From CAZGTQ01 sp964528575 (GTDB lineage: Bacteria; Planctomycetota; UBA1135; GCA-002686595): a DNA stretch of 33,806 nt. Both the position numbers and the translations under genes were made by a program. Where the stretch lies: the NCBI GenBank assembly GCA_964528575.1, contig CAZGTQ010000084.1, positions 1 through 33,806 of the forward strand, written 5' to 3'. Positions 21,855 to 30,829 of this stretch are shown here, in pieces (positions within the stretch are counted from its first letter, which is position 1; every line of letters starts with the position of its first letter). A model generated the notes under the pieces. That model had not been told where the DNA came from, ran no database searches, and saw nothing but the letters and a program-made list of their open reading frames with translations.

Positions 21855-24080
21855 CTACTGGGCTTCGACCGTCTTGCGCACGAGCTTCGCGACGAGCACC
21901 GCTTCGCCGTCGAGCTCGAGCAGCAGGCTGCCGTGCAGCGAGAGGATGCCGCCGCGGCGCTCGTCGACGAGGCGCTGCGCGAGCTCGTGGTGCTCGCGCG
22001 AGCCGACGCGCACGATGCGGTCGGCGACCACATCGACGCCGCGCGCGAGCAGGCGCGCGTCGACCCAGGCCCCCTTGCGGCGGAAGAACGTGCGGTCGGC
22101 GACCTGGCGCACCCGCGCGCCTTCGAGCGCCGCGCGCGCGTCCGCGCCGACCGCGGCGTCGAGGCGGGCGAGCGTGCGGCGCGCGACCAGCTGCGCGTTC
22201 GCGCGCGAGCGCTCGACCGCGTCGCGGCCGGAGCGCACGCGCTGCGCGCTCTGGACGAGGTTGTGCGCGAGCGTGGCGACCGTCTCGTCCCGGCGCGCGA
22301 AGTCGGTGCCCTCGAGCGCGAGGAACGCGGTGTACTCGCACAGGACGCCGTGCTCGACCGAGAGCGCGAGGATCTCCTCGGACAGCTCGCGCAGGAACGC
22401 GCCGCCGCCGTCGGCCTCGGTGCCCGCGCGGCGCACCCCCTCGACGAGCTGCCCGATGCGCCGGCTCGCCCACAGCCGCGGCACGAAGCTGTTCTCGACG
22501 CTCGCGCCGTCGAGCGCGAAGTCGAAGCGGAACGTCCGCGGCGTGCCGAACCAGTCGCCGGACAGCTCGAACCCGAGCGGCTCGCTCCCGAAGTAGCGGC
22601 CGAGCACGACGAGCTCGCCCCCCTCGTAGAGGTCGTCGATCCGCGCGGGGGCGAGGTCGCCGACGCGGTGGCGCGCGTCGCCGCCCGCGGCGTCGATCGC
22701 GCGCAGGACCGGCGTGGAGAGCACCGGTCCGCGCAGGCTCTCGTACACCTCGGACACCGCGATCTCGACGTCGTCGCCGGGCGCGACGTACGTGCTGCGC
22801 GCGCGCGACGTCGCCGCGACGTGGTCGAGCAGCGGCGCGTTGACGTCGTCGCCCACGCCGAACGTGAACAGCCGCCGTCCGTGCACGTCGAGCCGCCGTA
22901 CGTCGAGCCGGATCTGCGCCTCGTCCGTCACGCCGACCGTCGGCCAGCCGTCCGTCAGGAGCAGCACGAGCGGCAGGAAGCCCTCCTCGTGGTCCTGGCG
23001 CAGCGCCTCCGCGAGCGCGCCGGAGAGGTTCGTCCCGCCGCTCGCTGCGAGGCGCTCGACGTGCCGCCGCGCCTGGGCGAGCGTCGCCGGCGTCTTCTCG
23101 ACCGGCGCGGGAAACAGCGTGCGCACGTCCGACGCGTACGAGATCACGCCGAACCGCTCGCCCGGTTCGAGCGCCGCGAGGATCCCGAGCGCCGCCGCGC
23201 GCGCCTGCTCGAGCTTCTCGCCGAGCATCGAGCCCGACGTGTCGAGCACGAGCAGCACCTCGCGCCGGATCGCGCGCGCCTCGTCCGGCGCCTCGAGCGG
23301 CAGCCCCGCGAGCAGGAGGAACCAACCGTCCTCGCCCTCGTCCGGGCACGCGAACAGCGTCGCGCTCGGCCCCTCGCCTTGGCCGAGGTACGACAGGCGG
23401 AACGGCCCCGGCTGGCGCGCGGCGTCGCCCGCGAGCGTGACGCGCACCTCGCTCGGCGACGTCCGCTCGAGCTGGACCTCGTGCGTGGGCGAGTACACCG
23501 CGGACAGCGGCGTCTCGCCGCGGATGCGCACGTCGACGCTCCACTCGATCCAGTCGTCGACGTGCGCCTCGCTGCGCGGCAGGACGTAGTCGACGCGGGC
23601 GCCGTCCGCCGCCAGCACGTTCTCGTAGACGAGTCGCACGGTCTGCACGCCCTTCGGCGGCACGGGGAACACGCTCGAGCGCACGAGCCGGGCGCCCGCG
23701 AGCTCGAGCAGGGCGGGGTCGCGCGCCGCGTGGACGATCGCGTTGTAGCGCGAGCGCGCCTCGTCGGCCGGCAGGAGCCGCGCGGTCGGCTCCGTCGCGG
23801 CGCCCTCGAAGTCGAACCCGCGCACGACGGTCCCGTCGGGCACCGGGACCCACAGCTCCGCCTCGCCGACGCGGTCGCCCGGGTTGCGCAGCCCGACGTC
23901 GAGCGTCGTGACCGCCACGCGTCCGTGCACGTCGACCGACGCGCGCACCGACGCGAGCACGACGCGCTCGCCCTCCTCGCGCACGTGCACCGCGCGCGCC
24001 TGCGGGACGACGACGTTGGCGGGCGCGTGCTCCTGCGGCGCGGCGGCGAGCGCGAGGGCGAGAAAGGCGAGGCTCTGCAT
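21855..24080 (-). CDS. VIT and von Willebrand factor A domain protein (secreted)
   Basis: 741 aa with a short cleavable signal (SLAFLALALAAAPQ). Residues ~25-150 form a vault/inter-alpha-trypsin (VIT) domain (LWVPVPDGTVVRGFDFE, SSVFPVPPKGVQTVRLVYE). Residues ~275-440 form a VWA domain with a complete metal-ion-dependent adhesion site: DTSGSM from 280, T350 in SGGTN, D377 in LTDGWP. The C-terminal 300 residues are helical and uncharacterised, with repeated Arg-rich pairs. Such proteins mediate calcium/magnesium-dependent protein contacts in the periplasm or at the surface. The stop is 6 nt from the convergent acylase stop. Confidence 0.85.
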   Translation of the reverse strand: MQSLAFLALALAAAPQEHAPANVVVPQARAVHVREEGERVVLASVRASVDVHGRVAVTTLDVGLRNPGDRVGEAELWVPVPDGTVVRGFDFEGAATEPTARLLPADEARSRYNAIVHAARDPALLELAGARLVRSSVFPVPPKGVQTVRLVYENVLAADGARVDYVLPRSEAHVDDWIEWSVDVRIRGETPLSAVYSPTHEVQLERTSPSEVRVTLAGDAARQPGPFRLSYLGQGEGPSATLFACPDEGEDGWFLLLAGLPLEAPDEARAIRREVLLVLDTSGSMLGEKLEQARAAALGILAALEPGERFGVISYASDVRTLFPAPVEKTPATLAQARRHVERLAASGGTNLSGALAEALRQDHEEGFLPLVLLLTDGWPTVGVTDEAQIRLDVRRLDVHGRRLFTFGVGDDVNAPLLDHVAATSRARSTYVAPGDDVEIAVSEVYESLRGPVLSTPVLRAIDAAGGDARHRVGDLAPARIDDLYEGGELVVLGRYFGSEPLGFELSGDWFGTPRTFRFDFALDGASVENSFVPRLWASRRIGQLVEGVRRAGTEADGGGAFLRELSEEILALSVEHGVLCEYTAFLALEGTDFARRDETVATLAHNLVQSAQRVRSGRDAVERSRANAQLVARRTLARLDAAVGADARAALEGARVRQVADRTFFRRKGAWVDARLLARGVDVVADRIVRVGSREHHELAQRLVDERRGGILSLHGSLLLELDGEAVLVAKLVRKTVEAQ

Positions 24081-24207
24081 GGTCGGGCTCCGTGGAGTGG
24101 GAACGAAGTCGAGCCTACGCAGCGCCGCGCATGGCGGCGGTAACCGGGTGGTAACGCGCCCTCGCGAGCGACGTGACGGCGCGCGGCCTGCTAGAGTCCG
24201 CGCGCCG

Positions 24208-25098
24208 ATGGAGCCGGCCGACGAGAATGCGAGGACGTGGCGCCCGCCCGGGCACTTCTACTCGCCGATCCCCGACGTGGGTGAGCTGCGGGCGCGGCGC
24301 GAGCGGATCTTCGACCGCTCGCTGCGGACGCTGCCGGGGATCGAGCTCCACGAGGCGGCTCAGGTCGAGCTCGTCCGCTCGTTCCTCCCGTACTACGCCG
24401 AGCAGCCGTTCCCGGCGCAGCGCTCCGCGACGTGCCGCTACTGGTTCGAGAACGAGTACTACTCGTACTCCGACGCGCTCTTTCTCTACTTCGTGCTGCG
24501 CCACGCGCGGCCGCGGCGCGTGATCGAGGTCGGCTCCGGCTTCTCGACGGCCGCGCTGCTCGACACGAGCGAGCGTTTCCTCGGCGGCGCGCTGCGGGTC
24601 ACCTGCATCGAGCCCGACCCCGCGCGGCTGCGCTCGCTCCTGTGGCCGCGCGACCGCGCTGCGGTCGAGATCGTCGAGCGACCGGTGCAGGACGTGCCGC
24701 TCGAGCGCTTCGACGAGCTCGCGTCCGGCGACGTGCTCTTCGTCGACTCGACGCACGTCCTGAAGACGGGCAGCGACGTGTGCTTCCTCCTGTTCGAGGT
24801 CTTGCCGCGCCTCGCGCCCGGCGTCCTCGTGCACGTCCACGACGTCCACTACCCGTTCGAGTACCCCGCGGAGTGGGCGCTCGAGGGGCGCGCGTGGAAC
24901 GAGGCCTACGCCCTGCGCGCCTTCCTCCAGTTCAACCAGGCGTTCCGCGTCTTCTGCTTCCCCACGTTCCTCGAGCTGTTCCACACCGACTGGTTCTGGT
25001 CGCACATGCCGCTGTGCCTGAAGAACCCCGGGGGGAGCATCTGGCTGCAGCGCGCGCCCGCGGCCGAGCCTGGAACCGCGCCGCCGGCGGAGCGATGA
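24208..25098 (+). CDS. class I SAM-dependent methyltransferase (Methyltransf_24 type)
   Basis: 296 aa. ATG 24208 was chosen as the first Met of the conserved-looking region; upstream codons are intergenic-like. A Rossmann motif I is visible as VIEVGSGFSTAALLD, followed by an acidic motif II in VTCIEPDPARL and SGDVLFVDSTHVLKTGSDV, the pattern of FkbM/Methyltransf_24-like enzymes. C-terminal WFWSHMPLCLKNPGGSIWL is characteristic of proteins in glycan clusters that share this fold. Substrate unknown. It ends 19 nt before the CBS gene on the same strand. Confidence 0.75.
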   Translation: MEPADENARTWRPPGHFYSPIPDVGELRARRERIFDRSLRTLPGIELHEAAQVELVRSFLPYYAEQPFPAQRSATCRYWFENEYYSYSDALFLYFVLRHARPRRVIEVGSGFSTAALLDTSERFLGGALRVTCIEPDPARLRSLLWPRDRAAVEIVERPVQDVPLERFDELASGDVLFVDSTHVLKTGSDVCFLLFEVLPRLAPGVLVHVHDVHYPFEYPAEWALEGRAWNEAYALRAFLQFNQAFRVFCFPTFLELFHTDWFWSHMPLCLKNPGGSIWLQRAPAAEPGTAPPAER

Positions 25099-25117
25099 TG
25101 CTCCCGGAGGTCCCGCC

Positions 25118-25924
25118 ATGGACGTAGCCGCCATCCACACCAGCCCGGCCCCGACGATCCACTCGTCCGCCAGCGTCGACGAGGCGATGGAGCGGATGGA
25201 CGGAGAGCAACTGCGCCACCTCGCCGTCGTGGGCGGCGCGGGGAAGCTGGTCGGCGTGATCTCGGACCGCGACCTGCTCGCCGCCACCGGTTGGGTGCCG
25301 AGCCGCCTGAACGAGGCGCGCTCCCCGCGGCACGACAACCCGAAGAACGTCGGCGCGATCACGAGCCCTGCGCACACGGCGACGGTGCACGACTCCGTGC
25401 GGGACGCGGCGGCGACGATGGTCATGCACCGCATCGGCTGCCTGCCCGTGCTCGGCGACCGCGGCGAGCTCGTGGGGCTCGTCGACGAGCTCGACGTGCT
25501 GCGCGTCTACGCCGAGCTGTGGGGCTCCGCCGGCCCGGACGACGCGCGCGTGCGGGAGCTGATGACGAGCGAGGTGCGCAGCGTCGGCGAGAAGACGACC
25601 GTCGGCGAGGCGCTCGACGTGTGTACGGAGCTGCGCGTGCGCCACCTCCCGCTCGCGCGCGGCGATTTCCTCGTCGGCATCGTCTCGCACCGCGACCTGT
25701 GCCGCGCCGTCGGCGAAGGTCGCTCGCGCGACCTCCCGCTGCTCGACGTCGTGAGCTGGGAGGCGCTCTCGATCGCGCCCGACGCGCCTGCGAGCCAGGC
25801 CGCGCAGCAGCTCGCGCAGCGGCGTATCAGCTCGCTGCCCGTCGTCATCGGCGAGCGCCTCGTGGGCATCCTGACGACGACCGACCTGCTCGTGCGTTGC
25901 GCGCAGTCGCTCGGCGACGAGTGA
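25118..25924 (+). CDS. protein with four CBS domains (two Bateman modules)
   Basis: 268 aa, ATG with GGAGG at 25105-25109. Four CBS motifs occur in order: LRHLAVVGGAGKLVGVISDRD, GCLPVLGDRGELVGLVDELD, VRHLPLARGDFLVGIVSHRD and ISSLPVVIGERLVGILTTTD. CBS pairs bind adenosine nucleotides and sense energy charge; no attached enzyme or channel domain is present, so it probably regulates a partner protein. The second motif lacks the usual final Arg-Asp. It lies 19 nt downstream of the methyltransferase gene. Confidence 0.9.
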   Translation: MDVAAIHTSPAPTIHSSASVDEAMERMDGEQLRHLAVVGGAGKLVGVISDRDLLAATGWVPSRLNEARSPRHDNPKNVGAITSPAHTATVHDSVRDAAATMVMHRIGCLPVLGDRGELVGLVDELDVLRVYAELWGSAGPDDARVRELMTSEVRSVGEKTTVGEALDVCTELRVRHLPLARGDFLVGIVSHRDLCRAVGEGRSRDLPLLDVVSWEALSIAPDAPASQAAQQLAQRRISSLPVVIGERLVGILTTTDLLVRCAQSLGDE

Positions 25925-25973
25925 CGCCGCCGCGCCGCAGGTCGCGAGGGGCATCACCTCTCCGGGCTGGCTC

Positions 25974-26031
25974 GGGCTGCCAGCCAGGGCTGCCAGCTAG
26001 GGCGGCTGCCAGCCAGGGCGGCTGCCAGCTA
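25974..26031. repeat. tandem repeat at the end of the PMT-like gene
   Basis: Two 13-mers (GGGCTGCCAGCCA, GGGCTGCCAGCTA) are followed by two 16-mers (GGGCGGCTGCCAGCCA, GGGCGGCTGCCAGCTA). The last one supplies the TAG stop of the minus-strand gene. The C/T alternation suggests duplication of a pair, not of a single unit. Confidence 0.8.
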
Positions 26032-27942
26032 GGGCTGCTCGGGCTGCGCCGCGGGCGCGCCGGTGGCGACCGGGTGGTAGAGCCACAGCGCGTCGAGCGC
26101 GTCCGCCGCCTGCTCGGGCGGTAGGACGTTGCCGACCTGGCGCGCCAGCTCCTCGCTCGGGAGCTCGTGCGAGGCGGCGGTGAGCCCGAGCACGAGCGGG
26201 ATCCGCTCCTGCGCGTCCGCCGTCGCCCACGCGATCAGGCGCGAGCGCGCGTCGATCGCCTGCGCCTGCCGCCGCCAGATCGCCAGCGCCTGCGCGAGCG
26301 CGTCGCCCGACAGGCGGTGGACGCGCAGGATCGGCGCGCCCTGGACCTCGATCTCGTGCACGAGCGTGTCGCGCCGCAGGTCGAGCCAGCGCAGGAACGG
26401 CCCGAACCAGCCCGGGCGCAGCACGTAGAGCACGAACACCTCGTCGGCGAGCGCCTCGTTCGGCTCGGGCGGCCGGGCGCGCAGGCGGTGCTCGACCGAC
26501 AACTGCTGCGGCGCGCCCGCGCGCGCGACGAACGGCGCGAGCGGGACCCAGATCTCGCAGGGCTCGGCCGCGGACGCGTTCGCATCGATCCACGCGAGGC
26601 CGTCCCACGTCGACGACGCCCAGTAGTCGCCCGCTCCCGCGATCCCCGACTCGCGCGCGCCGGACAAGCCGCCGGCGAGCGCGTTGAACCAGCTCGTCCC
26701 GTACGGGGCCGACGAGACGGTCGCCGCGAGCGGTGCCGCGAGGGCGGCGAGCCCGGCGACGGCGCCCGCCCGGCGCGCGCTCCGCGGCCACACGCGCGCG
26801 AGGGCGCCCGCGAGCGCGCGCGTGCCGAGCGCCGCGGCGATCGCGACCGCGGGCCAGAACTCGAGGAAATGGCGCACGCCGTCGAAGTTGCGCATGCCCG
26901 GCAGCGTCGTGCGGCCGACCGTGACGACGAGCCACACCGCGAGCAGGATGCGCCAGCGCGCCGGCGCGGCGACGAGCCCGACGAGCGCGAGGGCGAGCGT
27001 GGGCAGCGGGGAGCTGACGAGCACCTGGAGCGGCCCGTCGAGCGACGTCTCCGCCGCGTCCAGGCCGCCCGTCAGCGTGTTGCCGACGCTGAACGGCTCG
27101 CTCCAGTGCAGGACCAGCCGCGGCCACGGATCGCCCCAGAGCTGGGGCGAGACGGCGAAGTACGTCGCGACGGTCGACGCGGCGAGCAGCGCGAGCCCGA
27201 GGAGCGGCACGCGCGGCCGCTCGGCGCCGCTGCGGCGCCCCAGCGCGAGCCAGGCCGCGCCGGTGAGGCCGAGCTGAACCGGCAGGAACAGCGCGTTGGC
27301 CTTCTGCGCGAAGGCGCAGCCGGCCGCAACGCCCGCGGCCAGCCACAGCCAGCGACGCCCGCGCTCGCACGCGCACGCGAAGCCGAGCACGGCGAGCGTG
27401 TAGAGCACCGCCTCCGGCGCGTCCTTGAGGTTGTTGAACGCGTGCGTCGCGAAGCGCGGCGACGCCAGCAGGAACAGCGCCGCGAGCACGCCGGTCCCGA
27501 CGCCCGCGCGCCGGCCGACGACGAGCACCAGGACGAAGACGAGCGCCGCGGTCAGCAGCACGGCGGGGAGGTGGTGCGCGACGACCGGCGAGACGAGCCC
27601 GAGCCGCGTCCACAAGACGTCGCACGAGAGCGCGGCGAGCGTGTTCGCGAACGGGTAGCACTGGTACCAGGCGAAGAACGAGGGGAACTCGGGGTGCGGC
27701 TCGCGCCGCTCGATCCCGAGCGGTCGGCCGTCGCGGAAGCTCTCGCCGTTGCCGTACAGGTAGTCGACGACGCGCTCGCCGAACGCGAGCTCGCCCGCGG
27801 TGGCATCCCACGTCGGGCCGTAGAGCGGCAGCGCCGCGAGCGCGACGGCCAGCCAGAGCGCCGCGACCGCCGCGGCGGCCAGGGCGACGCGACGAGCGGG
27901 CGAATGCGCGCGGAGCGCGGGCGCGGGGTCGGCGGTCCTCAC
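26029..27942 (-). CDS. polytopic GT-C (PMT-like) glycosyltransferase family membrane protein
   Basis: 637 aa, GTG start, stop TAG. About ten transmembrane helices, then a ~200-residue soluble C-terminal part. The first periplasmic loop has LYGPTWDATAGELAFGERVVDYL, with the acidic residue position used by dolichyl/polyprenyl-phosphate sugar transferases, and HAFNNLKDAPEAVLYTLA in the next loop. The likely role is transfer of a lipid-linked sugar in the periplasm; the acceptor is unknown. No ribosome-binding site is visible: the 25 nt before the start are C-rich because of the G-tracts on the opposite strand, so the start could be slightly different. Confidence 0.72.
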   Translation of the reverse strand: MRTADPAPALRAHSPARRVALAAAAVAALWLAVALAALPLYGPTWDATAGELAFGERVVDYLYGNGESFRDGRPLGIERREPHPEFPSFFAWYQCYPFANTLAALSCDVLWTRLGLVSPVVAHHLPAVLLTAALVFVLVLVVGRRAGVGTGVLAALFLLASPRFATHAFNNLKDAPEAVLYTLAVLGFACACERGRRWLWLAAGVAAGCAFAQKANALFLPVQLGLTGAAWLALGRRSGAERPRVPLLGLALLAASTVATYFAVSPQLWGDPWPRLVLHWSEPFSVGNTLTGGLDAAETSLDGPLQVLVSSPLPTLALALVGLVAAPARWRILLAVWLVVTVGRTTLPGMRNFDGVRHFLEFWPAVAIAAALGTRALAGALARVWPRSARRAGAVAGLAALAAPLAATVSSAPYGTSWFNALAGGLSGARESGIAGAGDYWASSTWDGLAWIDANASAAEPCEIWVPLAPFVARAGAPQQLSVEHRLRARPPEPNEALADEVFVLYVLRPGWFGPFLRWLDLRRDTLVHEIEVQGAPILRVHRLSGDALAQALAIWRRQAQAIDARSRLIAWATADAQERIPLVLGLTAASHELPSEELARQVGNVLPPEQAADALDALWLYHPVATGAPAAQPEQP

Positions 27943-27949
27943 GAAGAGC

Positions 27950-27984
27950 GGGGGGAATCCGGGGGGGCCGGGGGGGGCCGCGGG
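27950..27984 (+). other. four G-tracts (possible G-quadruplex)
   Basis: G6 (27950-27955), G7 (27961-27967), G8 (27970-27977) and GGG (27982-27984) with short spacers. They sit 8 nt upstream of a minus-strand start codon; the coding-strand leader there is C-rich. Confidence 0.6.
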
Positions 27985-28083
27985 CGCGCCGCGGCCGGCC
28001 GATGGTACGGCGCCGGCCGGGCCCGCGGGCGTTCGACTCGCTCGCTTTGCTTGCGGCCGCGCGTCAGAGCGCCGACGGGCTCT

Positions 28084-30063
28084 TCAGCGCAGCCGGCGGA
28101 CGAGCTCGTCCGCGCCGAGCGCGCCGCGCCCGCTGCGCTGGAGCACGATGCGGCCGGCGGGATCGACCTCGACCCATGCCGGGAGCGCGCCGACCCCGAA
28201 CGCGCGCTGCAGGAAGCGGTCCTCGTCCGCGAGCACGTGGTCGAGCCGCGCGTCCGCCCCGAGGTACGCGCGCAGCTCGGCCTCGGTCGACTGGGCGCCG
28301 ACGAAGAGGACGCGCAGCGCATCCGACGCGCGCGGGCCGTCGCCGAGCGCCGCGGCGAGCGCGCGCTGCTCGGCCTGCGACGGGCCCGCCCACGGCGCGG
28401 CGGAGAAGAAGAACAGCACCGTCGTGCGCGGCGTGTCCTCGCGCGAGCCGTGCTCGGCGCCGGCGAGGTCGCGCGCGCTCCAGCGCGGCGCGGGGAGCGG
28501 CTCGGCGCACGCCGCGCGCGCCCGCTCGATGCGCTCCTTCCACGGTCCCGCGTCGAGCTCCGCGCGCCCGCGGCCCGGCGCCCACAGGACGAGCGCCTCG
28601 CTCTCGCGCACCGCCGCGCGCCCGGCGAGCACGACGCCCGGCGCGCGCAATCCGTCCTCGGCGAGCTCGACCGGCTCCTCGAGCGTCGTGACGACGACGT
28701 CCGTCCCGAGGTCCTGGAGCGCCGGGCGGGTGAGCTGCGCGTTGCCGCCGTCGAACGCCAGCGAGAGCATCCGCGTGTGGAGCTGCACGCCCGGCTCGAG
28801 CGCGGTCACGTTGAGCGGGTCGAACGACGTCATCGAGCCGGCGCCGCCCGCCGCGCTCAGGTCGACGACCAGGCGCCGTCCGGGGCCGCCCCAGGCCTCG
28901 TCGAGCGCACGCCCGCGGCGGGCCGCGAGCGCGTCGGCGAGATCGGTCTCGCGCGCGAGCCGGCGCGCGAGGCCGAGCCGCTCGGCGACCACCGCAGCGT
29001 GCCCTTCGTCGGGCACGGGGACGCTCGCGCGCAAGAGGCCGGTGAGCGTCGCGCCACGCTCGCTCTCGACTTCCGCCGGCCAGCCGGGGCGCACGCGGTC
29101 GAGCACGAAGCCCAGCGCGGCGCCGGTCTCGTAGAAGCGCTGGCGCGAGGCGCCCGCCCCCAGGACGTTGACGCGCCCGACGCGCTCGACGAGATCCGCG
29201 AAATCGCGGCCGTCGAAGCCGAGCTCGGCCGCATCGATCCCGGCCGGGTCGAGCCCGGCCGCATCGAGCTCGGCCGCGTCGAGCTCGCCCGCCAGCGCGA
29301 CCGCCTTGCGCCCGAAGAGCTCGGCGAGCCCTTCGTTGAGCTCCGCGTGGTCCTCGAACGCGACGAGCGCGGGCTCGAGCAGCGCGCGCCGCGCGTCGCG
29401 CACCGCGACGAAGTCCGTCGCCGCGCGACGCAGCTCGGCGTCGTCCGGTGCGCGCAGCGCCTTGGCGAGCAGCGCGCCCTCGAGCTGACCCCACGCGTTG
29501 TTCGCGGCATCCTCGGCCGGGTAGCGCGCGACGAGCATCGCGTTCTCCGCCGGCCAGCGCGGCTCGCCGCCCTCGGGCGCGCGCTGGCGGTACGCGTGCG
29601 AGGCCTCGTGGAACACGAGCACGAGCTGCGACGCGCGGATCGCGTCGCCCAGGCCGAGCGCGTCGAGGCGCACGAACGCCGTCACCCGTCCGTCGAGCGG
29701 GGCGGACGTGTTGGCGCTCACGCCCGCGGGCGCCGGGCCGCGGCAGAGGTCGAGCGCGGCGTCGCGCTCGAACCCGTCGGGCGGCTCGTCCGCGTGGAAG
29801 AGCAGCGCCGTTCCGCCCGGCTCGTACAGCGCGAGCGGGATCGCGCGCAGGGAGAAGCCGGGCCAGAGCGCGCCCTCGAGCGCGGCGTCGAGCGCGTCCG
29901 CGACGGCGACGAGCCGCGCGGCGTCGCGCTCGGTCGCGTCCGCGTGCTGACCGCGCGGCTCAGCGCCAGTGAGCGCGAGCGCGAACGCGGTGTGCGCGAG
30001 CGCGAGCGCGAACGCGGTGTGCACGAGCGCGAGCGCGAGCGCGGTCTGCGCGCGCATCGTCAC
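28084..30063 (-). CDS. secreted HExxH metallopeptidase-like protein with C-terminal thioredoxin-fold domain lacking CxxC
   Basis: 659 aa. GTG 30063 is preferred over ATG 30057 because GGGGAG lies 8 nt before it. The signal region is expanded by three 27-bp tandem repeats (AHTAFALAL units). A zinc-peptidase motif HEASH (152-156, VFHEASHAYRQ) is followed by NEGLAE (from 243), a possible third-ligand helix. A degenerate 15-bp repeat at 29221-29280 codes an Asp/Ala-rich stretch (ELDAAGLDPAGID). The last ~120 residues have a thioredoxin/TlpA-like fold: TTVLFFFSAAPWAGPSQAEQ, VLFVGAQS, cis-Pro in GALPAWVEVDPAGRIV. The CxxC site is replaced by an APWAGPS stretch, so the domain cannot do thiol redox chemistry. 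It begins 4 nt after the universal stress gene. Peptidase activity is inferred from the motif only. Confidence 0.7.
   Translation of the reverse strand: MTMRAQTALALALVHTAFALALAHTAFALALTGAEPRGQHADATERDAARLVAVADALDAALEGALWPGFSLRAIPLALYEPGGTALLFHADEPPDGFERDAALDLCRGPAPAGVSANTSAPLDGRVTAFVRLDALGLGDAIRASQLVLVFHEASHAYRQRAPEGGEPRWPAENAMLVARYPAEDAANNAWGQLEGALLAKALRAPDDAELRRAATDFVAVRDARRALLEPALVAFEDHAELNEGLAELFGRKAVALAGELDAAELDAAGLDPAGIDAAELGFDGRDFADLVERVGRVNVLGAGASRQRFYETGAALGFVLDRVRPGWPAEVESERGATLTGLLRASVPVPDEGHAAVVAERLGLARRLARETDLADALAARRGRALDEAWGGPGRRLVVDLSAAGGAGSMTSFDPLNVTALEPGVQLHTRMLSLAFDGGNAQLTRPALQDLGTDVVVTTLEEPVELAEDGLRAPGVVLAGRAAVRESEALVLWAPGRGRAELDAGPWKERIERARAACAEPLPAPRWSARDLAGAEHGSREDTPRTTVLFFFSAAPWAGPSQAEQRALAAALGDGPRASDALRVLFVGAQSTEAELRAYLGADARLDHVLADEDRFLQRAFGVGALPAWVEVDPAGRIVLQRSGRGALGADELVRRLR
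29221..29280 (-). repeat. four degenerate 15-bp tandem repeats in the peptidase gene
   Basis: Units on the plus strand: GAGCTCGGCCGCATC, GATCCCGGCCGGGTC, GAGCCCGGCCGCATC, GAGCTCGGCCGCGTC, with a partial fifth. They keep the reading frame and encode a five-residue Asp/Ala-rich repeat. Confidence 0.8.
29971..30051 (-). repeat. three 27-bp tandem repeats encoding a lengthened signal peptide
   Basis: Three units beginning GAGCGCGAGCGCGAACGCGG on the plus strand (29971, 29998, 30025). Each encodes nine residues of the hydrophobic leader, so its length varies in frame. Confidence 0.85.
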
Positions 30064-30067
30064 GCTC

Positions 30068-30529
30068 TCACTCCCCTTTCTCGCGCGACGTGTGCGGGAA
30101 CGCGAGCACCGGGACGGGCGCGTGCCGCAGGATCTCCTCGGCCCCGCTGCCGAGCACGAGGCGGCGGATGCCCGTGTGTCCGTGCGTCGAGAGCGCGATC
30201 AGGTCGACGTCGTGCTCGCGCGCGTACTTCGCGACCGTCTCGCCGATCTTCGCGCCCGCGATCACGTCCGCGGAGCACTCGACGTCCCACTCGAGATCGC
30301 CGATCTCGCGCTGCACCGTCTCGCGCGCGAGCTTCACGCGCTCCTCGAGGTCCGGCGCCGAGATCGGCGGCGCGAGCGGGGCGCCGTGCGGCACGATCTG
30401 CAGGTCGGGGACGACGTGCAGCATCGTGATGCGCGCTGCGTGCTCGGCGGCGAGCGCGGCGACGGGCGCGCACGGACGGTAGGAGGCCTCGGAGAGATCG
30501 GTCGTGATCAGGATGTGGCGGATCTTCAC
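30068..30529 (-). CDS. universal stress protein (UspA family)
   Basis: 153 aa. GTG 30529 is supported by AGGAG 5 nt upstream and by the conserved start VKIRHILITTDLSE; a longer upstream frame has no conserved residues. The ATP-binding signature GHTGIRRLVLGSGAEEIL (G-x2-G-x9-G-S) is intact, together with DVDLIALSTHG and PVPVLAFP. Small cytoplasmic dimeric stress proteins of this type bind ATP. It is 4 nt upstream of the metallopeptidase-like gene, so they are co-transcribed, and divergent from a second Usp gene. Confidence 0.9.
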   Translation of the reverse strand: MKIRHILITTDLSEASYRPCAPVAALAAEHAARITMLHVVPDLQIVPHGAPLAPPISAPDLEERVKLARETVQREIGDLEWDVECSADVIAGAKIGETVAKYAREHDVDLIALSTHGHTGIRRLVLGSGAEEILRHAPVPVLAFPHTSREKGE

Positions 30530-30829
30530 GGCGGCTCCTGGTATCGAGCGTCGACGGGTTCGATCGTCGTCTGGCTCCCGGGCGGCGCGCGGCGGTCCGG
30601 AGCGGCCACAGGGTAGAGCGGGCGGTCGCCGGGGTCGAGCGGCCGCGGCTGCGCGCGAAGCCCCCTCCCGGACGCGCCCTGGCGGTCCGCTGCAGCCATC
30701 GGGGGCCGCGGCGCGCGGCAAAAGCCCCGACTGGCTGCATCAGCCCCCTGGTGCGCACCCCGGTCCGCGACCTACGAGTTGTGTGGACGAACCGGCCCGA
30801 GCCGGCCGCGCAACCTCCGGAGACCGCCG
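30530..30829. promoter_or_regulatory. 300-nt divergent intergenic region between two Usp genes
   Basis: No gene seen. It holds the ribosome-binding site of the minus-strand Usp (CTCCT, 30535-30539) and GGAG (30819-30822) before ATG 30830. A hairpin GGCTG-CAT-CAGCC lies at 30733-30745. Both promoters must lie here; no confident -35/-10 pair was found. Confidence 0.4.

Noticed and set aside
25974..26031. CRISPR array
   Set aside because: Units are only 13-16 bp with no unique spacers and no cas genes nearby.
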